From the NCBI GenBank assembly GCA_963735115.1, contig CAVTJR010000003.1:1364001-1428000 (forward strand): a stretch of DNA of 64,000 nucleotides, written 5' to 3'. The notes under the pieces are model-generated. The model saw only the letters and a program-made list of their open reading frames with translations. It did not search any database and had not been told where the DNA came from. The position numbers and the translations under genes are program-made. This DNA is from JAKACA01 sp963735115. Its GTDB lineage: Bacteria; Actinomycetota; Acidimicrobiia; Acidimicrobiales; Bog-793. Position 1 is the stretch's first letter. Each line of letters opens with the position of its first letter. Of the stretch, positions 43,247 to 51,263 are shown piece after piece.

Positions 43247-44097
43247 GCACGACCGAAGACTTCGTCTCTTCCGGCACCCTCTCGTCCCCCTACGACTCGG
43301 CGGCGCCCGCGGCCGCCTCGCACGCCTCCGAGCTCGTGGCCGAGGACGTCTCGGCCTGGTTCGGCGGCCACCTCGTCTTGGAGCGGGTGAGCCTTTCGAT
43401 GGAGCGCTCCAAGGTGACGGCCCTCATCGGGCCTTCCGGCTGTGGCAAGTCGACGTTCTTGCGCATCTTGAACCGCATGCACGAGGTCGTGCCCGGGGCC
43501 GAGCTCGGCGGCCGGGTGCTCCTGGAGGGCGAAGACGTCTACGGGCCGCAGATGCGCGCCACCGAGGTGCGCAAGCAAATCGGCATGGTCTTCCAGAAGC
43601 CCAACCCCTTCCCCGCCATGACCATCGAGCACAACGTGCTCGCCGGCCTGCGCTTTGCCGGCACGAAGGTGCGCGCCGCCGACCGCCGTGAGCTCGTGCA
43701 GGAGATGCTCGTGAAGGCCGGCCTGTGGAACGAGGTGCGCAACCGCCTCTCCGCCCTCGGGGGCGAGCTCTCCGGTGGCCAGCAGCAGCGCCTCTGCATC
43801 GCGCGGGCCCTGGCGGTGCGCCCGAACGTCTTGTTGATGGACGAGCCCTGCTCGGCCCTCGACCCCACCTCCACGCGGCGCATCGAGGAGACGATCCGCG
43901 AGATCGCCGACGACGTCACCGTCGTCATCGTCACCCACAACATGCAGCAGGCCCAGCGGGTGAGCCACGCCTGCGCCTTCTTCCTGGCGGCCGAGAACCA
44001 GCCGGGCCGCATCGTCGAGTCCGGCACGACCGAGCAGATCTTCGAGAGCCCGAGCGACGAGAGGACGGCGGACTATGTCCATGGGCGCTTCGGCTGA
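43243..44097 (+). CDS. pstB: Phosphate ABC transporter ATP-binding protein PstB
   Basis: 284 residues. Walker A is IGPSGCGKST, the Q-loop is MVFQKPNPFP (a PstB hallmark), the signature is LSGGQQQRLCIARAL, Walker B is VLLMDEPCSALDP, and the H-loop is VIVTHNMQQAQRV. About 30 residues precede the usual start, rich in Ser and Ala. The C-terminal YVHGRFG is the normal PstB end. It overlaps pstA by four bases. The next frame begins within its stop codon. No phoU follows, which is where it often lies. Confidence 0.95.
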   Translation: MSTTEDFVSSGTLSSPYDSAAPAAASHASELVAEDVSAWFGGHLVLERVSLSMERSKVTALIGPSGCGKSTFLRILNRMHEVVPGAELGGRVLLEGEDVYGPQMRATEVRKQIGMVFQKPNPFPAMTIEHNVLAGLRFAGTKVRAADRRELVQEMLVKAGLWNEVRNRLSALGGELSGGQQQRLCIARALAVRPNVLLMDEPCSALDPTSTRRIEETIREIADDVTVVIVTHNMQQAQRVSHACAFFLAAENQPGRIVESGTTEQIFESPSDERTADYVHGRFG

Positions 44098-45833
44098 GGG
44101 CTCGGCCGCGGCCGGCGGCCTCTCCCGCGGGATCGGTTGCGATCTCGCTCCTGGCGGCTCTGGCATTCGTGACCGTGTCGGCTCAGAGCGTCGGCATGAC
44201 CCGGGCGCTCGCAGCCGGTCCGGAGGTCACCGGCGCAGGCTCGAGCTACGCCGCGCTCGCCATCAACAACTGGGACGCTCAGATCTCCACGGTCTACGGA
44301 GACACCGTCGACTACAGCACGTCCTCCTCCGTCATCGGCCTCAACCTGTTCGCCCAGAACCAGGTGACCTTCGGTGCCTCCGAGATCGGCTACTCGACCG
44401 GGCAAGCCAACTACACGCCCACGACGCCCTACCAGTACCTGCCCGACATCGCCGGGGCGACGTGCCTCATGTACAACGTCAAAGGCCGGCTGGGCAACCA
44501 GGTTCGATCGCTCAACCTCGACTCGCGGGTCCTGGCAGAGATCTGGACGGGCACGATCACGAAGTGGGACGACCCAGCCATCGCCGCCATCAACCGAGGT
44601 GTCGACCTGCCGAACGCGCCCATCATCGCCGTCTTTCGCACCGATGCGTCCGGGGAGAATTACGTCTTCTCCCAGTACCTCGACTACCTGCAGCCCGCCA
44701 TCTGGGTGCCTTTCGTGAAGGCACTTCAGGCCGGCTCGCCCGTGAGCGCCGACTTCCCGCAGGGCAGCAGCAGCTCCCGCCGGTACCACCTCTCCAACTT
44801 CTTCGGTCAGAGCGGATCGGACGGCACCTCTGACCTCGTCGCCAGCACGAACGACGCCGTCACCTATGTCGAGACCGGCTATGCCATCTTGCACCACATG
44901 CCGTGCGCCTACGTGGAGAACGCCAGCCACAACTGGGTGCAGCCCTCGGAGGAGACCGACGCCGTCGGACTCGAGCGCGCCGAGCTGCTCCCCGACCTCG
45001 AGCAGAAGCTGCAAGGCGTCTACTCGAACCCGCTCCCGAGCGCCTACCCGATCTCCGCCTACAGCTACCTCATCACGCCCAAGGGCCCTGGTTCGATGTC
45101 GCCGGCGGAAGGGGCCGTCCTCGGCCAGTACATCCGCTTCTTCGCCTGCACGGGTCAGCAATCGGCCGGAACGCTCGGGTACTCGCCTCTTCCGCCCAAC
45201 CTCGTTGACGCCGACTTCGCCGCCATCAACCGCATCCCCGGCGCAGCCAGAGCGCCGGCCGCCGCCACGGCGGCGAACTGTCCGGATCCATATGTCGACG
45301 GCCAAACCGTCCTCCCGGGCGAACCCTGCATCGTCGGGCAGCCCTGCCACTCCTCGGGCGGCGGCACGACGCCTCCGACCACGTTGCCCACCGCCACCAT
45401 CACGACGACCACGACGGCGCCCACCAGCGGTGTCCCTCACCACAAATCGGGCGGCTCCAAGCGCCACAACGCCGGCCACACCAAGCCAGCTCGCTCAGGT
45501 CAGCACTACGGCGGGGGCGGGAGCAGCGGCAGCGGGGGCGGCGGGACGACGAAGCCCGGGTCTCCGTCGCTCGCCAACGGACAATGGCCGGGCAAGAAGA
45601 TCGTCCCTGGGGCGCAGCCGGGTGCCAACCTGCCGAATGGGCAGACCCTCGGCAATGAGCTCGCCACAGAGGACTTCACGTTGCTCGGTGTGAGAGTCTC
45701 GCCCGCGACGATGTGGGGCTCGGTCGCCTTGCTGATCCTCCTTCTCGCCGTCCCGCCCACCCTGGCCCGCGTGCGCAGGCGCCGGAAGCTCGGTCGCTTG
45801 GCCACGACGGACTCTCGTGGAGCTCGACAATGA
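44094..45833 (+). CDS. Membrane-anchored PstS-like phosphate-binding protein
   Basis: About 579 residues. The N-terminal region is signal-like (VAISLLAALAFVTVSA). A PstS domain follows (about 45-400): EVTGAGSSYAALAINNW, YSTSSSVIGLNLFAQNQVTFGASEIGYS, ILAEIWTGTITKWDDPAI and FRTDASGENYVFSQYL. After it come a Thr- and Gly/Ser-rich linker, a C-terminal membrane helix (SPATMWGSVALLILLLAV) and the basic tail RVRRRRKLG. No ATG/GTG/TTG opens the frame; CTG 44094 overlapping the pstB stop as CTGA is the best start. Otherwise ATG 44075 with a one-base slip near 44130 would be needed. Unlike PstS it is tethered at the C-terminus. Confidence 0.8.
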   Translation: MRARPRPAASPAGSVAISLLAALAFVTVSAQSVGMTRALAAGPEVTGAGSSYAALAINNWDAQISTVYGDTVDYSTSSSVIGLNLFAQNQVTFGASEIGYSTGQANYTPTTPYQYLPDIAGATCLMYNVKGRLGNQVRSLNLDSRVLAEIWTGTITKWDDPAIAAINRGVDLPNAPIIAVFRTDASGENYVFSQYLDYLQPAIWVPFVKALQAGSPVSADFPQGSSSSRRYHLSNFFGQSGSDGTSDLVASTNDAVTYVETGYAILHHMPCAYVENASHNWVQPSEETDAVGLERAELLPDLEQKLQGVYSNPLPSAYPISAYSYLITPKGPGSMSPAEGAVLGQYIRFFACTGQQSAGTLGYSPLPPNLVDADFAAINRIPGAARAPAAATAANCPDPYVDGQTVLPGEPCIVGQPCHSSGGGTTPPTTLPTATITTTTTAPTSGVPHHKSGGSKRHNAGHTKPARSGQHYGGGGSSGSGGGGTTKPGSPSLANGQWPGKKIVPGAQPGANLPNGQTLGNELATEDFTLLGVRVSPATMWGSVALLILLLAVPPTLARVRRRRKLGRLATTDSRGARQ

Positions 45834-48217
45834 GCCGGCTGGCGCGCCTGCTTGCCGCTGCCGGCCTGGCAACGCTCGCGATCGCAGGACTGACGCTCGG
45901 GGCGACAGCGGCGCGGGCAACCCCGATGGGCGGTGCTGCCGGCGCCCGATCTGGGGCGACGCCGAAGCGGGCGTGTGCCCCCGGCGCCACCTGCGTGACG
46001 ATCCCCTCCCCGTGTCCGTCCGGGTCGAGGTGCCCGACGGTGTCCGTAGAGCCGTCGAACGGCCTCGGCCAGAACCAGTGGATCTACCTGAATTTCTCCG
46101 ACTTCGCCGCCGGAAGCGTCGCCCAGATTTACTACTGCGAGAACCAGACGCCGCTCACCGCCACCAGCCCGCCCTACTGCGTCCTCGAGGGCACGCCCAC
46201 CTTCACCTACCCCAACCAGGAGCTCCCGATCTCGGCGAACGGCAGCGGGGCGATGAGCTTCCAGACGCTCGACGACCCCAACGTGGCGGGTGACACCGCC
46301 CTCGTCGGTCAGATCCCGGGCGACACGACGGCGCCGCCGCAGAACTTCTATTGCGGCGACACCGCCGACCAGTGCTCGGTCGACGTCGTCGACTGGTCGC
46401 TCCTGAGCTCGCCGCGTCCGAGCAACATCGCCATCCCACTGCCGTCTGACACGGCCGTCATCCCGCTCGGATTCGCCCCACAGAGCAACGGCTGCCAGCA
46501 GGCGACGTTGGTGTCGACCTTCAGCGACAACAGCATCGAATGGCTCATCCCGCACGAGTCGCCGGTCGTGTGCAAACAACAGCATGCCGCCGTCGCACTG
46601 AACACCTCCACGAGCACGTCGTTGATCCTGGGCTCGCTGCAAAACGGCAACGTCGTGTTCCTGGACGATCCGCAGGCGGCCGATGTGCGGGCGGCGCTCT
46701 CCAAGGTCCATTACGCCGTCGTACCGGTCGTGGCCTCTGCCGTCGTCATGGGATACGTCGCCGCCATGGAACAGCAAGGCCTCAGCTACCCGTTCAACGA
46801 CTTCCGCCTGACGCCCAACGAAGTGGCCGGACTTGTCACCTATGCCTATCAGGGCCCTTACGACGGCGACCTCGTGAAATGCAAGGGCGGTCCGTGCTCC
46901 GCCCTGCAGGGCCTGAACTCCGTCCGGGGCTTCGTGGGCGCCGGCCAGTACGGGGTATTCATCCCCTCGGAGACAACAAGTGTCACCGAGACAATCACGA
47001 ACTGGGTGTGCAACGCCCCAAACGTTCCCTTCGTGCTGAACGGCAAGCTCATCACGGACCCGAACAGCGCCCAGAAGACGTTCACGACCTCGGTCAACCA
47101 GCGCCCGTGGCCGATCACCAGATGCACGACCTTCGACCAATTCCCGGCGCTCAAGCCCTTTGCGACCTTGTTCGAGCAGGCGGCCGACCCGATCCATGCC
47201 GTGAAGTACCTCCGCACCTTCGCCGTCCCGCCCCAGTTCCAGCCCTCGCCCGTGGCAGGGTTCGCACCCATCGACTGGGGAGACGCCCGTTACTACGGCC
47301 TCGACGCTGCTGCCTTGCAGAACGCCGCCGGACAGTTCATCGCCCCCAGCACGGCCTCGGTGCAGGCCGAGATAGCGGCCGAGCCTCTCTCGAACGCCGG
47401 CTACCCCCTTCCGGACGCCAAGCTGCGCGTGAGGGGCGGCTACCCGATGTCGACGGTCATCGACGCACTCGTGCCGGAAGGCCCGCTCCCAGCTACCCAA
47501 TCGAAACCCATCGCCCAGATGATGACCGATCTCCTCGACTACACGACGACGGCGCCCCTACCCGACGGCTATGTCCGGCTGCCGGCAAAGCTGAGGGCCC
47601 TCGCCCACCGGGAGCTCACGAACGCCCTGGAAGCTGAGACGGGGGCGGTGACGAGGACGCGCGCCTTGATCCGGCCGACGTCGGTGACGCAGGGACACCC
47701 CGTCAGATACGTGGCGAAGGTGTCGTCAGCCCGCCGCAGCCCGACGGGGAACGTGACGTTCACGACGGGAGCGACAACGCTCTGCAGCGCCCAGCTGACA
47801 AGGGGGAGGGCGGCGTGCACGGCCTCGGACGCCCCGGTCGGCTTCGACAACGTGACGGCAAGCTACGCAGGTACCGTCAGTTTCGGTCCTTCGGTGGCCA
47901 CGGCCACGCTCGACGTCTCGGCCCCTCCCCCGCCGCCTACGACCGTCGTGACGGTCACCACGATGCCGCCGCGTTCGCGGACGACCACCACGACGACGAC
48001 GGTGCGCTCGACCGTGCCCTCGACGGTGCCGTCCAAGGCCAAGGGGTCCGGCCCGAGCACGCTGTCGGTCGCCGACGTCAGGCTGGCGGCCGCAGCCGAC
48101 AGCGTCGCCCTCCCGATTGCGCTCGCGGCGGGAGGGGCCTTGATCGCACTCAGTCTCGGACTGTCCTTCGTCGGAGTCCTTCGACGTCGCCACGCAGGTC
48201 GTACCGAGGGTGCCTGA
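45830..48217 (+). CDS. Large anchored PstS-like protein with Ig-like domain and C-terminal membrane helix
   Basis: 795 residues. A signal peptide (RLARLLAAAGLATLAIAGLTLG) is followed by about 560 residues with weak PstS-like features: cysteine pairs such as PNGCQQATLV and KCKGGPC, and a closing segment YPMSTVIDALVPEG similar to the end of PstS. Residues about 600-695 form a bacterial Ig-like domain (SPTGNVTFTTGATTLCSAQLTRG). Next come a Pro/Thr linker, a membrane helix (LPIALAAGGALIALSLGLSFVG) and RRRH. It starts in an ATGA junction with the previous gene. Probably a cell-surface binding or scaffold protein; the function is unproven. Confidence 0.72.
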   Translation: MSRLARLLAAAGLATLAIAGLTLGATAARATPMGGAAGARSGATPKRACAPGATCVTIPSPCPSGSRCPTVSVEPSNGLGQNQWIYLNFSDFAAGSVAQIYYCENQTPLTATSPPYCVLEGTPTFTYPNQELPISANGSGAMSFQTLDDPNVAGDTALVGQIPGDTTAPPQNFYCGDTADQCSVDVVDWSLLSSPRPSNIAIPLPSDTAVIPLGFAPQSNGCQQATLVSTFSDNSIEWLIPHESPVVCKQQHAAVALNTSTSTSLILGSLQNGNVVFLDDPQAADVRAALSKVHYAVVPVVASAVVMGYVAAMEQQGLSYPFNDFRLTPNEVAGLVTYAYQGPYDGDLVKCKGGPCSALQGLNSVRGFVGAGQYGVFIPSETTSVTETITNWVCNAPNVPFVLNGKLITDPNSAQKTFTTSVNQRPWPITRCTTFDQFPALKPFATLFEQAADPIHAVKYLRTFAVPPQFQPSPVAGFAPIDWGDARYYGLDAAALQNAAGQFIAPSTASVQAEIAAEPLSNAGYPLPDAKLRVRGGYPMSTVIDALVPEGPLPATQSKPIAQMMTDLLDYTTTAPLPDGYVRLPAKLRALAHRELTNALEAETGAVTRTRALIRPTSVTQGHPVRYVAKVSSARRSPTGNVTFTTGATTLCSAQLTRGRAACTASDAPVGFDNVTASYAGTVSFGPSVATATLDVSAPPPPPTTVVTVTTMPPRSRTTTTTTTVRSTVPSTVPSKAKGSGPSTLSVADVRLAAAADSVALPIALAAGGALIALSLGLSFVGVLRRRHAGRTEGA

Positions 48218-49190
48218 CGCGAGGCTCACCAAAGAGTCGCCACTCGTAGAAGACGTGCCTGACGCCCTTCCTGCCGAGGAAGCCACTGATGACGGCGAAC
48301 CGGTTACGACCAGCTCCAGCGTGCCGGCGGGGACGGACTCCCGCAGGGGGCGCCGACGCCACCAGCCAGGCTCCATCGTCTTCACGGCTGCGGTCATCAC
48401 CGCCGGCATGGGCCTTCTCGTGGCGGGCTTCGCCGTCTACCTGTTCGGCTTCACGAGCCTGGAGGCCTTCCACGCCCAGCATCGCCTCGCTGAGCAGTTG
48501 GCCGGCTCGGCCGGCCTGGCCGCCCTCAATGGCACGACACCGCCCGAAGGCGAGGCTGTCGCCATCCTCGACATCCCCACGATCGGGATCCGCCAAGTCG
48601 TGGTGGAGGGTACGTCGTCAGAGGATCTGGAAGCGGGCCCCGGCCTCTTGATCGGTTCCGCGCCGCCGGGGACGGGCGGCGACGTCGTCATCGCCGGGCG
48701 GCGCACGACCTACGGCTCCCCCTTCGCGCGCCTCGACCGGCTGAAGAACGGCGACACGGTCATCCTCACGGGTGCGCTCGGGGAATTCCGCTACACGGTG
48801 TCGACGACGCGGGTCGTCCGTCCCGGGTCCCCACTGCCGGCGAGCCCGACCAGCGCCGGCCGGTTGACGCTCGTCACCTCGACACCGGCTGTGGAGGCGT
48901 CGTCCCTCCTCGTCGTTACGGCCGATCTCGCCGGCAAGCCCGTCGCCTCCGTGCCGCTCAGCGACGCGGCGCTTCCCTCCACGCAATTCGGTCTGGCGGG
49001 CGACGGCGCCGCCGTGGCTCCGGCCATCGGCTGGGGCGGTGCCCTCATCGGCGTTCTTCTCTGTGCCTGGTACCTGTTGCGCAGGTCGAGAAAGACGTGG
49101 CTCGTCTACGGACTGGCAACCCCGATCGTGATCGCCGCTGCGATCCTCTGCTACGCCAACGTGGCGGCGCTGTTGCCTGCGACGTTGTGA
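48210..49190 (+). CDS. Catalytically dead sortase homologue (pseudo-sortase) of the pst operon
   Basis: 326 residues. It has an N-terminal membrane helix (57-80), a class E/F-like sortase domain (about 115-245), then two further membrane helices at the C-terminus. Family landmarks are clear: ILDIPTIGIRQVVVEGTSSEDLEAGPG, VVIAGxRTTYGSPFARLDRLKNGDTVIL, RLTLVTSTP and VVTADL. All three catalytic residues are replaced: His of AGHRTTYG is Arg164, Cys of LTTC is Ser224 (codon TCG), and the Arg near 232 is Ser or Leu. It cannot act as a transpeptidase. It overlaps the genes on both sides. Inference: a binding scaffold for the anchored PstS-like proteins. Confidence 0.85.
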   Translation: MPDARLTKESPLVEDVPDALPAEEATDDGEPVTTSSSVPAGTDSRRGRRRHQPGSIVFTAAVITAGMGLLVAGFAVYLFGFTSLEAFHAQHRLAEQLAGSAGLAALNGTTPPEGEAVAILDIPTIGIRQVVVEGTSSEDLEAGPGLLIGSAPPGTGGDVVIAGRRTTYGSPFARLDRLKNGDTVILTGALGEFRYTVSTTRVVRPGSPLPASPTSAGRLTLVTSTPAVEASSLLVVTADLAGKPVASVPLSDAALPSTQFGLAGDGAAVAPAIGWGGALIGVLLCAWYLLRRSRKTWLVYGLATPIVIAAAILCYANVAALLPATL

Positions 49191-49723
49191 ACCCCGCCTT
49201 CGGCGGCGCGCCCAGCCGCTCGCACGGGCGGCGGCGCCTGGCGCTCGCCGCGGCCATCGCCGCGGTGTGCTTCGGCACCGGTGCCTGCTCCTCCGGCTCG
49301 AGGGCTGCTTCGTCGCCCCACGAGAGCACGACCTCCTCGAGGGTGCCCTCGAGCTCGACCGTCACTATGACAACGGTGCGCTATTCGGGATACGTGACCA
49401 TCAAGGGCAAGAAGGTCGGCATCCCGGAGGAAGGCACGACTCCGATCAGCCTGGTCGAGAACGTCGGCGAGCAGATCATCATCACGCCGAGCCGCATCGA
49501 GCCACACCTCCTCTTCGCCCAGGTCGACTACCGACTGACGTTCACGAACCTGACGTCGGCTCCCCAGCGGCTGCGTTTCGTGAACGACGGCAACTGGCGC
49601 TCACCCGCTATCCCGCCCGGCGGGACGTGGCACTACACGCCCCGCGACGGCATCTCCTACTACTTCGTCACCAGCACCGGGCTGCAGGCAACGTTCCAGG
49701 CATCCCCCGCCGGCGCCCCGTAG
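49187..49723 (+). CDS. Small cupredoxin-like lipoprotein at the end of the pst operon
   Basis: 178 residues. The lipobox is FGTGACSSG, followed by a Ser/Thr linker. The rest is predicted beta-rich: LTFTNLTSAPQRLRFVNDGNWRSPAIPPGGTWHYTP and ISYYFVTSTG resemble a cupredoxin sandwich, but the Cys and Met copper ligands are absent. It may be a structural or ligand-binding subunit. The GTG start overlaps the pseudo-sortase stop as GTGA, making it the last gene of the coupled chain. It is convergent with the riboflavin kinase gene. Confidence 0.7.
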   Translation: MNPAFGGAPSRSHGRRRLALAAAIAAVCFGTGACSSGSRAASSPHESTTSSRVPSSSTVTMTTVRYSGYVTIKGKKVGIPEEGTTPISLVENVGEQIIITPSRIEPHLLFAQVDYRLTFTNLTSAPQRLRFVNDGNWRSPAIPPGGTWHYTPRDGISYYFVTSTGLQATFQASPAGAP

Positions 49724-49732
49724 TCGGCCGGC

Positions 49733-50128
49733 TCAACCCGAGGCGACGGCCGCCCGCACGGCCTCCACGTCGCGGTGCATCTGCTCGATCAGCTGCTGGC
49801 TGTCGTCAAAACGCCCCTGGCCCCGCACGATGTGCCCTACACCCAGCCGCACGCGCTCCCCGTAGAGATCACCGTCGAAGTCGAGCAGGTACGCCTCAAC
49901 GAGCCGGGCGCCCCCTTCGCCATAGTACGTAGGCCGCGTACCCACCGAGATGGCCGCCACGAAACGACTGCCGTCCGCCCGCTCGAACCAGCCGGCGTAG
50001 ACGCCATCGGCCGGGAGCACGCTGGTGCCGGGCACTTCGACGTTCGCCGTCGGGAAGCCGAGCTCCCTCCCCCGCCCGTCGCCGTGCACGACCACACCTT
50101 CGAGCACGAGCTCCTCACCGTCGAGCAC
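49733..50128 (-). CDS. Stand-alone riboflavin kinase
   Basis: About 131 residues, corresponding to the C-terminal kinase half of RibF only: GDGRGRELGFPTANVEV (the PTAN motif binds metal and ATP), VGTRPTYYGE, and VEAYLLDFDGDLYGERVRL with the catalytic Glu. It makes FMN from riboflavin. The FAD-synthetase half is absent. GTG 50128 is chosen because it starts just before the domain and leaves 46 bases to the divergent gene. Longer in-frame starts would run into that gene's start. Confidence 0.8.
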   Translation of the reverse strand: MLDGEELVLEGVVVHGDGRGRELGFPTANVEVPGTSVLPADGVYAGWFERADGSRFVAAISVGTRPTYYGEGGARLVEAYLLDFDGDLYGERVRLGVGHIVRGQGRFDDSQQLIEQMHRDVEAVRAAVASG

Positions 50129-50174
50129 CGCCTTCGAGGCTACCGTCCCTCGACTGCCCGCTATCGTCCCGACC

Positions 50175-51128
50175 GTGCCCGGGAGCCGACCACTGTCACA
50201 TGATCGAGACCTCGGTTCCCTGCCCGAGACCGTCGTCATCCGAGAGGTCGGACCTCGAGACGGGCTCCAGTCCGAGCCGCCCCTGTCAGCTCAGGATCGT
50301 GCGGCCATCATCGACCGGCTCGCCGGCGCCGGGTGCAAGCGCATCGAGGCCGTCAGCTTCGTCTCCGAGCGGATCGTGCCCGCGATGGCGGGCGCTGCCG
50401 AGGTACTGGCAGCGCTCACGACGCGCGGGACGTTCCGCCTCACGGCTCTCGCGGCCAACCTCCGCGGTGCGGAGTCGGCCCTCGCCGCCCGAGTGGACGA
50501 GATCACCGTCACGATCTCGGTTTCGCCGACGTACAACGAGCGCAACGTTCACCGCCCCGTCGCCGAGTCGCTGCAGGAGGTTGCGAGGGTGTGCGAGCGG
50601 GCGAGCGAGGCGGACGTGCCCGTCGACGCCGTCGTGTCCTGCGCCTTCGGCTCTCCCTACGAGGGCGACATCGGCGCCCGAGACGTGCACGAGCTGTGCC
50701 ATCGCCTCGGGGACGCCGGCTGCACCGCCATCACGCTCGCCGACACGACCGGAATGGCGACACCGCGCCTCCTCGCCGAACTACTCGCCCTCACCGGGAG
50801 CGACGTGGGTCTCCATCTCCACGAGACCCGTGGGACCGGCCTCCTCAACGCCTACGCCGGCCTACAGGAGGGCGTGCGCCGCTTCGACACCGCTGTCGGT
50901 GGTCTGGGTGGCTCCCCATTCGCGGCAGGGGCGGCAGGCAACCTCGCCACCGAGGACCTCGTTGCCCTCCTCGACGACCTCGGGGTCGCCTCGGGCATCG
51001 ATCTCGACGGCATGATCGCCGCCGCCCGCTTGGTCGCCGCCCTCGTGGGTCACCCCGTGCCGAGCAGGGTCTCGGCCGTCGGCCCGCGCACGCAGCTTGT
51101 CACGCCCGCCGTCACGCCGGAGGACTGA
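50175..51128 (+). CDS. HMG-CoA lyase-like (DRE-TIM metallolyase) with Cys-to-Ser substitution
   Basis: 317 residues. It has the family start VIREVGPRDGLQSEP with R28 and D29, metal-binding H214 and H216 in HLHETRGTG, and N256 in AGNLATED. In characterised HMG-CoA lyases the flexible loop reads GGCPFAPGA, and its Cys is catalytic. Here it is GGSPFAAGA with Ser247. It may therefore be a weak lyase or act on a different acyl-CoA or 2-hydroxyacid. Family role: leucine degradation and ketone-body formation. The GTG start follows a short space divergent from riboflavin kinase. Confidence 0.85.
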   Translation: MPGSRPLSHDRDLGSLPETVVIREVGPRDGLQSEPPLSAQDRAAIIDRLAGAGCKRIEAVSFVSERIVPAMAGAAEVLAALTTRGTFRLTALAANLRGAESALAARVDEITVTISVSPTYNERNVHRPVAESLQEVARVCERASEADVPVDAVVSCAFGSPYEGDIGARDVHELCHRLGDAGCTAITLADTTGMATPRLLAELLALTGSDVGLHLHETRGTGLLNAYAGLQEGVRRFDTAVGGLGGSPFAAGAAGNLATEDLVALLDDLGVASGIDLDGMIAAARLVAALVGHPVPSRVSAVGPRTQLVTPAVTPED

Positions 51129-51263
51129 CGGCGCTCGGGCTCGGGTCCGGTTCAGCATCCGCCACATGGCGACCGAGCGGCGTTAACCTCGATTTGCAGG
51201 GTGCGATGAGCCGCCGGTCTCTTCCGCATCGAGACGTGTCGGCCTCGTGAAGGAGCAGGTGGA

